A DNA stretch of 64,000 bases. Origin: Thamnaconus septentrionalis. Its lineage: Eukaryota > Chordata > Actinopteri > Tetraodontiformes > Monacanthidae. The stretch is from assembly GCA_009823395.1 (NCBI GenBank), contig CM020501.1, positions 20,015,861-20,079,860 of the forward strand, given 5' to 3'. How positions within the stretch are numbered: the stretch's first letter is position 1; every line of letters begins with the position of its first letter. Positions 1 to 22,400 of this stretch are shown piece by piece. Under the pieces are notes generated by a model that was given only the letters and a program-made list of their open reading frames with translations, was not told where the DNA came from and searched no databases. The position numbers and the translations under genes are program-made.

Positions 1-229
1 TAGTACATCACAGTCTTGGCCAGACCTGCGACATGAGGACCGATGTCTTCCGGTCCACTTCCTGCTGCGCTGTGTGCAGACTGCTGGGGAGTCTCGACAA
101 ATTGTGAGGGGGAAAAAAAATGAAAAAAAACCCAAAACAGGCCGTCCGTCAACTCCGGCTGTTTTTTGTACGCAGAGATATACTGATATTTACCAGACAC
201 TGTGTATAAAAAAAAGATGTACTGTAGAT

Positions 230-611
230 CAGTGGTCCCCAACTTTTTTAGCACCACGGCCCGGTTTAATGTGAGACAATATTTTCACGGACCGGCATGA
301 ACACGGGATCCTTAACGGGGGGGTGGTTGGGTGGGGTGGTGGGGGTGTGTGTGTGTGTGTGTGTGGGGGGTTGAGATGGTGATCGACACTCACGTTGCTC
401 GCTAGCTCGCTAGCTTGTGGGTTTAATCTCGCGGTAACGTATCAGGTGACCAAGACAAGCGCCTTGACATGCGTCAAGAGTTGAGCGTTAGATGGAACAA
501 AATAAAATTGTTCAGACTCAGATAATGAATGAAACGGGACTCATTTAACGGAAGTTAATTATTCTTTCTGTCCGGCCCGGTACCAAATGACCCACGGACC
601 GGCACCGGTGG
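230..611 (+). mobile_element. hAT-like non-autonomous DNA transposon fragment, copy 1
   Basis: The segment opens with a terminal motif CAGTGGTCCCCAAC, continues with CGGCCCGGTTTAATGTGAGA, and closes with a GGCCCGGTACC...CGGACCGG block. The same sequence occurs inverted at 39361..39732, where both termini are better preserved. No transposase is encoded. The right terminus of this copy is degraded. It sits in the smurf2 intron downstream of exon 4. Assignment to hAT rests on the terminal sequence and on an 8-bp imperfect target duplication seen at copy 2. Confidence 0.7.
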
Positions 612-898
612 GTGATATCCAGCCATCTATCGATCCGTGCTGTGACCATAGCCTCATTTCCGGCTGCACTTCCATTGGTTGGTTGGTCAAAATATTCTTC
701 ATTTTTTGACCAACCTTCATCTTTTAAAAAATGATTCAAAAAATTTGAAGCAAATGAAAAGAGCATAAAGAAATTCAGGTATTCAGACGACATTGGTTGG
801 TCATCACCAACAAGTGTCGTCTATGCCTTTGTTCCGAGGCATGCAGACATGGTACAGTGTGCAAGGTGTGAAGGTTTCCCGGAGCTGTGGCTACTTAC

Positions 899-7285
<6,387 letters not shown>

Positions 7286-8524
7286 CCCACCTCTTAGTAT
7301 TCTGACTTAGTGGAAAGTCACCCTTTAAAAGGCCTTTTAGGTCATGTGTCCGCCCGCGTCTTGTGTAGCCGGAGACGGGATGAGTCCAGGACGGCGTCTC
7401 CGTTAGCTCGGTGTTAGCCTGGAGTCACCATAGCAAAACATGACGCCGAGAGTGCAGAGGAACCAGTGGAATTAGCCCAGCAGCACCCCGACCTCGACTC
7501 CTCCTGGTAAAAAGAAAACTAAATATCATTCCCAAAGGTTCCTCCCACCGACCGACAGCGGGGACTGCACCTACAACTCGGTGCTCTGTTGCTACAGTGT
7601 CCCAGATGGACGGACGTCCGTCTCGTTTCGCCTGTCTGCGGCGCTGACAACTGAAGTTCACCCGCTGCCCGCGGAGTCCTGCGGAAGGAGCTGCACAGGC
7701 GAGCACTTCCGGTAATGGCCCTTTAAAATAAATGTAGCGGGAAAAAAATGAACTAGTAAAAAATAATATAAAAAAAAAAGACAGGGCGATCAGTTGCTAC
7801 TTATCAACATGTCAACTAATCGCATGTATTCCCCCACTGCAATAATCCCTGATGCAATTTATGTGACAACCACAGAGGTTTCAAATACTTTTAATGTTAA
7901 ACTATGAATTCCCGTTTGTCCGCAACCTGCACGACTTCACTCTAAGACGATAAACGCGAACCAGTCGAGTGTTGATGATACACGAGTTGATACACGAGAT
8001 ATTTTTCATTTTAACTTGTAACGAGGGACATTATCATCAAAGACGCTCATACATCATTATGATATGGGACAGTTTCTTGAACATCCGGGCCGGAAAATGC
8101 TGAATTATGTCCTCGGAGTTAAAAAGAGACCAACCAGAAAAAAACACCAATACTGTAGTGGAGTGCGTACATTCAGTATAGATTTCGTCTTAGTACTACT
8201 TCATTACAAATACGGGCCCTCAACACTGTGCTCATTCATTATAACAACAGCGACACCTAGTGGTGATATAGCCACAGTTGATATAAAACTCCTTCAAAGT
8301 AAAACGAAGCGGATTCAGAGCTGAGAACTATTTAAGAAACACACAAGATAACATTTGCACAAATGATTTGTATTTACAATATTGTTTCAAAACATTTTAT
8401 ATATTGTACTGTAAATGTACAAGGTTGTGAAACATCTAAAAAAGAAATACAAAAATATGAACAGGGTTGCAGCTTCCTTGGCTTTTCTCTGTTCTCTAAA
8501 CTATTAAGACAAAGTGGCCGGTGT
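7286..8524. promoter_or_regulatory. smurf2 5' UTR/promoter and kpna2 3' flank
   Basis: This gap separates the smurf2 start codon from the kpna2 stop codon; both genes are on the minus strand. The part from 7286 to about 7720 is CpG-bearing and carries an ETS-type site ACTTCCGGT at 7705..7713, consistent with a housekeeping promoter for smurf2. From about 7720 to 8524 the sequence is AT-rich, with no gene seen; it should contain the kpna2 3' UTR. I found no canonical AATAAA on the minus strand close to the kpna2 stop. Confidence 0.5.
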
Positions 8525-11500
8525 TTAAAACTGAAAAGAATTTTGGTCTTTTTCTTGGGGGACCTGGAAGGTGAAGCAGTCTGTGGTGGAGTCTGGAGCC
8601 ACCGAGCCGTCTTCCTTCTGGAAAAACACCAAGAGACAGGAGTTAGCTCAGGGCAGGAGGGGGTTCAGAGACCTGGTGGGGTGTTGTCAGGAGGACCGAC
8701 CACCCACGAACGGAAGCAGGGACGTGTTGTTGACGCTGCTGACCTCCTCTGAGAAGAACCTGTCGATGATGTTGAGCGAGGACTTGTAGATGGCCTCGTT
8801 GTCATGGGACTGCAGGGCCTCGATCTTGTCCAGGCCGCCCAGCTCCTCGATCCGGAGGCACAGCTCCTCGCTCTGACCCGCCTTGTCTGCAATCTGAGGA
8901 GAAAAGAAAAGAAAAGGTTTTGCGGAAATTCTTTTCATTCGGGTCTTTAAAGGTCAACACCTCTCAGTCTGACCTCACTGCCTCTGTTAATCCCTTTTGT
9001 TATCAATAAAATCTTCATCTTTGCTTCCTCCTGCCTTCTCCCTCAGTGCTGCTGACACTTCTTACATTAGAGAAATTCCAGGAATTTTGTTTGTTGCAGC
9101 AACTATAGAGTTAGTCCATGACCAACTAACCAACCAACCTGTAAGATGTTGTAAAGAGCATCCAGGATGACCCGGATGATCTTGGAGTCCTTGACAGTCA
9201 GCAGTTCCAGCAGCGGCTCCAGCACATTGCAGTGTACCAAGTACGCCACCTGCTGGACGTTGCCCCCGCTAGTATAGTTGGTGACGGCCCACACGGCCTC
9301 CTTCTGGGTCTTAAAGTCTCCCTGGACACCAGAGACACCACAGCACAGAGCACAGTCAGTGTGTGTGTTTGTAACAATAACACACATTTAATCTTTGTGG
9401 TGGTGACAACTGGATGGACGGTGGTTCACCTTCTGCAGGACCTCCACCAGGACAGGCACCAGGCCGGACTCGATCACCTCCTGGATCTGGGTGTCTTTGC
9501 CCGCCGTGATGTTGGACAGCGTCCAGGCCGCCTCCTTCTGGATGTTGGCCTTTTCGTGGCACAGCAGGCCATGGAACATTTGCAGAGCGCCGGCATTGAG
9601 CACGCACTGGGTCTGCTCGTCCGTTCCTGTCACGATGTTCCCCACGGAACGTAGCGCAGGAGTCTGGTGGAGAACAGAGGAGGACACGTTGAACTACGAT
9701 TGTCACTGAGGCAGCTGGATCACTTCCTGTCACCTGCATATTTATGTGCAACACCGGCTTCATTTTTGGTTCCTACCCCAGAAAACACTTGGAAAAGGGG
9801 AATGTGATGTGATGTTTGTCACGACGGTGATCGCTGCGCTGTCACTAACGCACATGCCAAATTGTGATGGTAATGCTAGGCTAAGCTAATGTTGCCAGCA
9901 TAAATCTTGTTATAGGTTAAGTGTGTAAAATTTGGAAAGGAAACAGCTCCGTCATGAGGTTACATTTTAGAATGCAGCGCTCTTTCGCTCACCCTCCCTC
10001 TCCCGAGCCTGCCAGTGAGCTACGGTGGCCTGCGCCCACAAACCTTGATACCTCCTTCGTTGGTTCATTTGAGAGAGCGAGTATTCACCCAAAAACTGCT
10101 GGTACACTTCACAAACCAATGAGGTGGCAGTATTCACCGATGACCTTCATAAAGGTCACCTGGGTGACCTTCTCTGATGTAGATCATCTATTCGGTTTTC
10201 AACAGGCTGAATTTGGCTGACAGGTGAAAGGTCAAAGGTGACGTTCAAGCTGATCAGTTCTCACCACAATAGGCAGCTCGCCGGAAGCCAGCAGCTGGAC
10301 CAGCCTGGGCACCAGGCCGGCCTGCACCACCACCTCGATCCGCTCGTTGGAGCCGTCGGTCAGGTAGGACACGGCCCAGCAGGTGTCCACTAGCACCTCC
10401 CGGTCGTCGTGGTGCAGCAGGCGCACCAGTGCCGGCAGCAGCTGCTGCACCGCTGCCAGAGGGGGCGCCGGGTTCTTGTTGCGGCACAGGTTGGACAGCG
10501 TCCAGGTGACGTTGCGCAGGTAGCCGGACTGGTGCGGGGAGACACAGAGGATTGTTGGTTACACACTTATTACAGCAGAGGCAGTTGGTAAAAATACAAC
10601 ACACACCACTGAATCATCCCGCAAATATAAATGACCAGTGAAAGTATCAGTGAAAACATCCACTGAAGAGACTCACAGAAAACACTGACAGATCAGAAGC
10701 AGCCAGGAGGGCCAGCAGAGGCTGCAGGCCGCCATGCTTGATCACCATGTCTCTGTAGTTTGATCCATCACCTGGTGGGACGAGAAGAAAAAAACAGCAA
10801 AATAATTTTCCTGCCAGCAAAACAACAACAATGAAAAAAGCTGTAGTTCATCCATCGTCGTTCAGGTACTGTTCTGCTTCCACCAGAGGGAGCTATCCAT
10901 CTTTACTTGAACTAATTATTCAGTTAACTCAGTCTGTTTCAGGTAAACCAGGATCTTGTCTAAAAGTGGTGTCAGTGTGTCCCTATTGTTGTACCATTGA
11001 AAAGTTTTAATTGAAAAAATAAAAAGGCTAGATGCTTTATTCTAATTGAGTCCCTGTCAGATTAGAATTGTGTTGACGTTGTGTTATGCTCCATCAGAAA
11101 CAGAAGCACAACACAACATGCACCTGGTGTGACTTCAAGGTGGTTTGTGGGTGATTTTGTGGCTCTGCCCACCACCACACAGTACCTGCGATGTTGCCCA
11201 GCGCCCAGATGGCCTGTTCGCTGATGTGCGGGTGTGGTGACGACACCAGGTTGATGAAGGCGGGGATGGCCCCGCCCTCCACCACGGCCGTGGTCTGGTC
11301 CGTGGTGCCCGAGGCGATGTTGGTCAGCGCCCAGGCCGCCTCGAACTGGATGGGCGGGCACTGGGGCAGGGCCAGGAAGCCCACGAACCTCTGGATGAGG
11401 CCGGCGTTGATGATGCTGTCGATGGGTGGGTGCTTCTCCCGGGAAAGCAGCTTCCTGTGAGGTGCAGGGGACAGCTTGGAAGTCAGCTTGAGCCTCACCT

Positions 11501-12283
11501 GGAGGACAGAACCTGCCAGGTGTTCACCCACCTGGCGGCCTGCGTGGCCTGCAGCTGGAGCTCCACATTCTGGCTGTTGACTCCGGCTACGATTTCCTCC
11601 AGGGACCAGTGCTGCAAACACACCACAGAAAGAGGATCACACACACTGAAGTAAAGCAGCGTTTATAAATCATTCTCGCCGAGGGAATGGAGGAACAGAA
11701 ACTTTGTATCTTAACGTTATAAACACGTTGATCAGCTGTTCAAGTCTCATGCAGCCTTCTGAAAATGGTGAGAAGGTTGCAAGATACCATAAAAAACTAT
11801 ATATAGCATATACACTACAAGTAATATATTATATGTAAACATAGGGCTACAGACTTCTTACTAGGAGCACAGTAGCGCCCCTAACTTAAAATTAAAGGAG
11901 AGCAAACCGCAAATCTAGGACTAAACACTATAGATGGACTTGCGGAACTGGTGAAGAACCAGAGAAGAAGCAGGCCCTGGTCAGCCAGGTGGGCTCTACC
12001 TGGGCGTTAGAGTCCTGCTCCTGGAGGGGAGAAGAAGGCTCCTCCACGAGGGTCTGGACGTTCCTCCTCTTCAGGATCTGGTCATCCTTCTTGGCTTTCC
12101 GCAGCTCCACGTTCACTTCTGCCCTCCTCCGCCGTAACTCCTGGAAGAGAGGAGGACGTCAGAGGACGGACGTCCACGACACGTGTCCGACGACGGGCGG
12201 CGGTCAGCGGAACTCACATTGACGTCCTTGCCCTTGTTCTTGAACTGGTTGAACCGATCTCCGCTGTCGCCGGCGGATGACAT
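8525..12283 (-). CDS. kpna2: Importin subunit alpha (KPNA2-like karyopherin)
   Basis: Importin alpha binds classical nuclear localisation signals through armadillo repeats and hands cargo to importin beta. Ten coding exons: complement of 12218..12283, 12000..12140, 11532..11611, 11186..11454, 10677..10771, 10265..10528, 9430..9663, 9139..9321, 8744..8893 and 8525..8617. All are GT-AG with matching phase and total 1575 nt (524 aa, usual family length). The N-terminal IBB is visible as [26 protein letters not shown] and LKRRNV. ARM repeats follow: [50 protein letters not shown]-like [29 protein letters not shown] and [18 protein letters not shown]. The C-terminus ends [16 protein letters not shown]. 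The WxxxN residues that line the NLS groove are present. The subfamily call to KPNA2 rests on the IBB sequence and synteny. Confidence 0.95.
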
Positions 12284-12699
12284 CGCTGAACGTAGAAGAA
12301 GAACAACAACTCACGGCTTCTTCAAGTCCCTGAGAGAAGGGGAGAAAACCGTGTGACCACGTGAAAAAACACGACGAGGCTAACTTCACCTGCTGACTTC
12401 CTCCGGGGTTAGTTAGTTAGCCGGTTGACTCGCAGTTAAGCTAGCTAGCAAGCTAGCTGGCTGGCTAGTGGCTGTTTGTCGCCAAGCCAAGCCGGTTATC
12501 TAACACCATGTGGCGCCTATCGCGTGGAGCGTGTCCCTGGAAAGTCGCTTTTAAAACGACCTGCCGAAAACTTGCGATAATCGCACCCTGGTTTCGCTCG
12601 AGTCAAACTACATTCATCAGAAGCACCTTAAAACACAATAAAAGCGTTAACAAAGCACGCTTACCACGACGATCTTCTTTAATCGCCCCTCTGCCAGCG

Positions 12700-12860
12700 T
12701 GTGTGACGTCATCGACGTTTCGCCCCTGGTTTTTCTTTGGTGAGATTTGATTGGTCGATCAAAGCGAAAGCGCCGCCCCGTCTTTCCGGGAAAGCCGGGA
12801 AAACAAAGCGAGCTGTTGTTGTCAACGGCAACCGCGGTCGTATCGCGAGATTTTAAAATA
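12700..12860. promoter_or_regulatory. Putative kpna2 promoter region
   Basis: About 450-550 bp upstream of the kpna2 start codon the sequence is CpG-rich. It holds an inverted CCAAT box (ATTGG near 12750), GGGAAA/CCGGGAAA E2F-like motifs near 12788..12802, and TATCGCGAGA at about 12841..12850, one mismatch from the TCTCGCGAGA element. This composition suits a cell-cycle or housekeeping promoter. The transcription start is not visible. Confidence 0.4.
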
Positions 12861-13061
12861 AATAAATAAATAAATCAAAGAACACCTTCCGGATTTGTTT
12901 GTACTAATCTTGCTAGTGTTGTCATTATCATATTGGCGATATGATCAGAAGTTAATTCTACGTCACGTATTCACTGTTTTTCAAAATAAATACCAGCCCA
13001 CGTCATGCTGTTCATCTTTGTGTACACATTAAGTGTCAACGTCATCCCCAGACTACGTAAT

Positions 13062-13134
13062 GACCCAGTGGCCTAATGGATAAGGCATCAGCCTCCGGAG
13101 CTGGGGATTGTGGGTTCGAGTCCCATCTGGGTCG
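13062..13134 (+). tRNA. tRNA-Arg (anticodon CCG)
   Basis: A 73-nt tRNA folds completely. The acceptor stem pairs GACCCAG with CTGGGTC, the discriminator base is G, the D-arm lies in GGCCTAATGGATAAGGC, the anticodon loop is CTCCGGA (anticodon CCG), and the T-arm is GTGGG-TTCGAGT-CCCAT. A and B boxes are intact. A run of five T follows at 13137..13141 as the Pol III terminator. No intron. It lies between kpna2 and c17orf58. Confidence 0.97.
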
Positions 13135-13471
13135 CATTTTTAAACCCATTCACTGCCAAAAGGAACATGTGACCGGACGAGATTTTGAATGAGTATTTTA
13201 TTTCTTGTCGTTCACAGCGCCGGACTCAAGCGTGGAGTAACTACACGCGTTTTTCTTCTTCGTCGCTTTTCAAATCAATAGTTTGTTTTTCTCAGTGAAA
13301 CATTCACATAGCAAGTAAATACTTTTAAGGATAACGTGCAATAAGTAATTAGGATTAAAAGAAGAATAATTAAAAGAAAAAAAACATTATCATTAGGCAA
13401 ACGATGCAATAACGACCATTAAAAGTAGTATTATTGTGAAACACATTTCCGCAAAACCGATGCTGCTACAG

Positions 13472-13476
<5 letters not shown>

Positions 13477-13510
<34 letters not shown>
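13477..13510. repeat. (GT)n microsatellite
   Basis: About sixteen GT units precede a GGGGG tract in the kpna2-c17orf58 intergenic region. Confidence 0.9.
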
Positions 13511-13511
<1 letters not shown>

Positions 13512-13782
13512 GGTCACATAGAACTGCCACCACGTTCGGTAGTTCTATGTAACGACACGCTTCAAATACTTTGGAACTAATATATCACAATGAAAGTGAC
13601 AATGCGCTACTTGCTGACTTTGACTTTGAATTTCTCTGGATTTACCTAAGACTTGAAATATTGTGATGTCATATCGATGTTTGTGTGTTCTGATATATGC
13701 TGATTGTCTGCACTTTATATTTGTATGATGGAATTTCAAACAAAGATTTTTGAGGGAAAAAAACATGTACAGCCAATTAGAT

Positions 13783-15345
13783 TAGATTACATATTTATTG
13801 CCGTTTGTACAAGTTAACAGGTTAAAACAGGTACATTGGAATTCGTTGTGCGTTTCCCTGAGTCAGTGTAAGAATACAGTTAGTTTAATAAAAACACATA
13901 GCATAAATGCCTGGATGGCAAAGGTGCAGACGGAGCATAATGCTACACTCCTAATTACATTATGCTTCTTTTCATTACATAAATTACTAAAATAATAAGT
14001 AAAACGACAAACAAATAATTGATAAAAAGGCAGTAGTTAATTAAGAGTTATAAAAAGGTTTGATTTTGTATGGTTACTTAAATATTGCACACGAGGTTAG
14101 GTTTGTCCCTAAGATAAGAATGCACTGGGCTTTTTTCCTGCTGTGCTGAGTGAAGATGGTGTCCATGGTAGGGAGGTCAGAGTTAATTAATGACCCTCTC
14201 TGGAGTTTTAATGACTCTCTGCAGCCTCTCAGCCACAGTGGTGTTCCTATACCACACTGTGATTCCGCTATCGAGGATGCTTTCGACGAGTGCTCTGTAG
14301 GCTTGTGTAAGGGGCTGGTGTTTAAGCCCAGCACTTTTGCCGCACTGTTTTTGGCCCAGTTAAGGCTTTCAGTGAAGTGAAGACCAAGGAACTTGTGGCT
14401 GTCAGTTTGCTCCACCTCAGTCCCGTTGATGGTAACATTGCATTCAGACTGCCACCAAATCTGATTCAAATCAGATTCCTTCTCAAATACGATTTTCAGG
14501 GCTTACTGTCCACACTGTTATTAGCAAGTGTCCAAATGGGATCTGGCTCTGTTCAGACTGGGCCACATTATTGACCGATCTGACAGGTTGCTGCAGCAAC
14601 GACGTCGGAGCGTTTTGGGCTGAGGCTCGCACATTATTTTTCCCCATGTTTCAAACTGCTGGTACACTTCACAAACCAATCAGGTGGCAGCATTCCCCTA
14701 TGACCTTCATAAATGTCACCTGGGCAACCTTCTCCCGTGTAGATCATCTATTTGGCTTTCAACAGGCTGAATTTGGCTGACAGGTGAAAGGTCAAAGGTG
14801 ACGTTCACGCAGCTCGCCGGAGGCCAGCAGCTGGACCAGCCTGGGCACCAGGCCGGCCTGCACCACCACCTCTACCCGCTCGTTTGGAGCCATCGGTCAG
14901 GTAGGACACGGCCCAGCAGTTGTCCACTAGCACCTCCCGGTCGTCGTGGTGCAGCAGGCGCACCAGCGCCAGAGAAATAATGCTCTAACAGCTCTGCGGG
15001 GTACCTGTACTGACTGTGAGCTCTGCAGAGACCTTCTTTCCCATCCTCACCTCCTGTGGTCTGTACGTAAGGAAATCGAGGGTCCAGTCATGGATGGGTG
15101 TTGGAAATCCCACATCGGCTAGTTTGGTGGTCAGCTTCAGCGGCTTGATCGTATTGAAGGCCCAGCTGTAATCCAGGAACAGCAGCCGAGCACAGGTGTT
15201 TTTACCGTCCAGTTGCTGGTGTAGTGAAGTGTCTGTGCTACTGCGTCATCTACTGATCTGTTGGGGCGGTAGGTAAACTGGTACGGGTCCACCGTGTCAG
15301 GAACCGCAGAGTTGATTTGAGTTAAAACCATGTCGTAGAACCGCA
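13783..15345 (-). mobile_element. Decayed L2/CR1-type LINE fragment (reverse transcriptase remnants)
   Basis: On the minus strand, 15331..15137 reads VDPYQFTYRPNRSVDDAVAQTLHYT, interrupted; 15120..14990 reads FPTPIHDWTLDFLTYRP and GKKVSAELTVSTGTPQS, the region before the RT catalytic motif. Further on, 14469..14300 reads INGTEVEQTDSHKFLGLHF, part of the RT thumb region. The 3' end is at about 13783, with the repeated TTAGATTAGAT tail on the plus strand. Frames are broken by stops and shifts, so the copy is dead. An unrelated block at 14654..14969 (kpna2-like) interrupts it. The clade assignment is from memory. Confidence 0.75.
14654..14969 (-). pseudogene. Duplicated fragment of kpna2 exon 6 and adjoining intron
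   Basis: The block matches 10093..10436, the 3' part of kpna2 exon 6 plus the intron after it, with high identity and in the same orientation. Shared text includes CTGCTGGTACACTTCACAAA, GTAGATCATCTATT, GCTGAATTTGGCTGACAGGT and CGGTCGTCGTGGTGCAGCAG on the plus strand. The copy is broken: about 26 bases that include the exon 6 splice donor are missing at 14807 (source about 10247..10272), and one extra T sits in CGTTTGGAGCC, shifting the frame. It lies 2.4 kb upstream of kpna2 and inside the LINE remnant. It cannot encode an ARM repeat. Confidence 0.9.
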
Positions 15346-15893
15346 GTTCTACAAGATGGCCACTAGAGAGCGTAAAAGACCTGTGGTTGAGGTTTGAGGA
15401 GTGTCTCGTCCTGGTGTTAAAGTGGGCTGTGGGTGAGGAGATGAGGTGGGTATATCACTAGAAATAATTCAAGTGAGAAAATTCTTGTAGTCTCCAAAAT
15501 TCGCAGAATCAAATTCTCAGTTAAACCTCCACACAGTCAACAACAACAACAACAGCAGCAGCAGCAGCAGCATCACCTTTCTGAGGTCTTAATGAATGGA
15601 GGGAGTGTCTTGTGTCCTTCCAGGGGACGTCTCACCACCTCCTCCTCCTCCACCAAGACCACCACCCTGTCCCTCCTCCACGACCTCCTTCACCACCATC
15701 TCCTCCTCCTCATCCTCCTCTTCCCACCACCTCTTTCTCTTCCACTACCACCCCATCCCTCCTGTCACCTCCTCCTTCACCATGTCCACCTCCTCCTCCT
15801 CTACATCCTCCACAACCTCCTTCACTACCTTCTCCTACTCCACCTCCTCCTCCCACCACCTCTCCCTCCTCTTGTTTCATTCCGGAGCTGCTG

Positions 15894-15900
15894 TATAAAA
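15894..15900 (+). promoter_or_regulatory. TATA box of c17orf58-like gene
   Basis: TATAAAA lies 54 bases upstream of the start codon at 15954, giving a predicted transcription start near 15925. Upstream, 15600..15870 is a long CCT/TCC-rich polypyrimidine stretch whose frames are repeat artefacts. Confidence 0.65.
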
Positions 15901-15953
15901 TCCCAGAATTCTCGCCTCGGAGTTCAGAGCCTTCACACACGAACACGTCCAGG

Positions 15954-19497
<3,544 letters not shown>

Positions 19498-22400
19498 AGC
19501 CAAGATCAGACTGTTGCCCCTGCTGCGGGGGAAGAGACATTGCAGCTCCCCTGTTTGGATCGTAACCAACCGCTTCCTTTGTATTTTGGAGAAGCGAAGA
19601 TACTTTTGTTGAGGGGGGGTTGTGTGTATTTATTTTGTGCTGGACTGCGAAGGTGCAACACAACTTTTCACGTGATGCCTTGAGGGTCATCTTCATGTGT
19701 AAAAACCCAGAGATGGTGCGTTCCATTCCAACTTCCACTTGTTTACAAGAAAAGGTGTGAGAGTGACTGTGGAGAAGTTTTGTAGGACAAACTATCACTT
19801 TAATCAGATCAATCCACTACACTCTGTCCTGATCTGAGAGCAGCATTGCTATTGGCCGATGGCGGCTGCTGACCTGCGGGAATAATTACAAGTGGCCCAG
19901 AGTCTCGTACTTCTTAAAATCCTCTCCGTCTCCGCTACTTCCTGTAGCCACATACCGCCGCCCTGTGACATTACTACACTTTACATGGCCTCGTTTGTTG
20001 CCATCAAGTTGTATGGTGAAAACACACAACACATTTACTTTTTGCATTTTTTTCAAAGGTAAATAGTGTCAAGCTTAAAAGTAGCTTGATGTTTTTTTTT
20101 TTGAAACTGAGACGTTACATTGTATACGAATCCACTTCCGACAGGGACTTGTCTCTCATTTATTTTATTACTCTCAAAAATTGGTTGAACATTAACCGAG
20201 TTGCTGCTCTTTCAAATTCTAAATGCTACGATTCGTTTTGTGCTGAACTCATAACTGCTTGGCAAACGGGACTGCACGATCCGACCGTACGAGCGAGACT
20301 TACATCACAATCAACAATGCTTAACAATGACGACCACCACATTCCTGTTTTTCAAACTTAATAATCAATAAAAAAGAAAACCAATCGTTCCCAGCTCAAA
20401 CTTCTCACTCTGAATATGAAGCTAAATGGAACGCACCATCAGTCCCCCAGAGTTCATGACCGGCTCATGAAGTCCACCAGTCCTCGGTTGGATGACCATC
20501 TCTCTTTTTTTTTTTTATTTAAAACTTGTATCCATTTCAGTGCAAAATGAACTCGGTAGAATACATATCTGAAAGAACATTTTTCTATTTTTTTTAATGT
20601 ACATTTGAGCTTGGTTTTTTTTTTGTCATTTTTATCAATTTTTATCAATTCTACAATTCTGACGACTTGCCTGCAGAAGCTTCCAGCGGTAACTTTACCT
20701 TCATCGCAAACAATAAAATTTCTAGTGACAAAAAAAATCACCCTCCCAGGCAGGAGATTGTTGTATTTTTCTGATGTTGTGTGTCCACCACTGAAAAAGT
20801 GCTTGTGCGATTTTTTCTTTTGGCTGATTGAGGAGCAAGTGTGATTTTGTAGTGGGATCTGATCATGAATGTATCAGATTATGTATGTATCGTCTCTTCT
20901 TCTCCTGGACTTGGAGGCACTGGATCTGGATCTGATCTAGATCTAATTTGGACCTGATCCGGATCTGATTCAGTTTGAATTTGGTCTGAAGAGAATGCGG
21001 CTGACTCAGTAGTTTTTTTTAATTATTCAGATCTCCCCAACTTCATTGCAGCACGACTACGTTGATCCATCAGCCGTGACCAGGTCACTGCTAACATTTC
21101 GATGGCTGAGACGGAACCTCTAAAATAAACTACTTACGAGGACCTGAGGGCTTGAGGAAAGCTTGTCCTTCTTCCTCCTCCGGTTGGTCCTGCCAGTTCC
21201 CAGGCTGGAGGAAAAGCCCCCGTGTGTGGGATCAGCGCTGGAGGGGGAACACGTGCAAGCCAGAAACAGGAGCCTGGGCTGGCTGTTGAAGTGGGAGGAC
21301 ATTCTTCAGCGAGGAGGAGGAGGAGGAGGAGGAGGAGGGAAGGTCTCCAACGTTGCTTCCTGTGTGACCAGGAGTCCCAGTTCTGGAGAAACTCAGCCAG
21401 GCTGGTGGCTTGCGGTCACCTGCGGGCGTTCGTAGCATCTGCACAGCCTCTGGATCCAGTTAGCGGTTCCAGTGGGAGTTTGGAAGGAGGCGGGCGACGA
21501 AGGTCGCTGGAATTACTGGGAGACCTTTTGTTTCCCGCTCGCGAACCTCAAACTTCACCACCAGAAGGGAACGTGCCGTTGATTTCGAGTGTTGGGCGTG
21601 CAGGAGAAAACCGTGCAGGAAAACTCTCTGCAGTTCATTTTAAGAAATAAGTCGTAGCTGCTGCGGTCGTGGTGGGTTCTTCTTCTGCAGAAATCACCAA
21701 TTACTGTCCGACTCTTTGCACTATTACAAACAGAACAAAAGACTGAACTTGGTGCCAAACTGGAACCTGGTACAGCAGCTGGATGGATGAGACTTGAACC
21801 TGAAGGATGTTTAACTCATCCAATCTTTTTCTATTGGACGTTATTGATACTACTTCTATTGACTACTTCGACTACTAGGCTCAGATTAAAGGGCAGTGCG
21901 TTGAGAGAAAGCGAGTCTGAGTCAGCGAGTGCCAAAACACTTTATTACCAGGATGAATCAAGTACAAAAAGAGAATCTCTTCTTCAGAGTTTTGCCAGAA
22001 TCTGTTAAAAACATATAGAACCTTTTCACTTTTAATCTGCTGTTTATCATTATTATTTACTATTACTGTAACTCATGAATCGTCATAAAACAAAACAGAG
22101 GTTCCGTTAATATGAATAAATAAAACAAACCAGTTGGTTCCTGGAAAATAAAAACAAACAAAAACCGAGTCTTGAAAAATGTCACCGTCGCTTGTTTAAA
22201 AAGGTTTTGCTCACAATGTGCAGCGACTTCAATATAAAGGGCAATTTCACCTAAATGTAGAGCTAACTTTGAGAGAGAGAGAGAGACAGAAATTGGCAGT
22301 TCATTAAATATACAGGTGGACTTGCTGGTTCAGAGTGAAAAATAAAAAGCTTCTACTTCTCTAGAAATCTCTACACAATATGGACAGAAACAAATATACA

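Noticed and set aside
14798..14980. Extra importin-alpha exon or second kpna gene
   Set aside because: It lacks the splice donor, has a frameshift and sits in a LINE, so it is a dead duplicate of exon 6.
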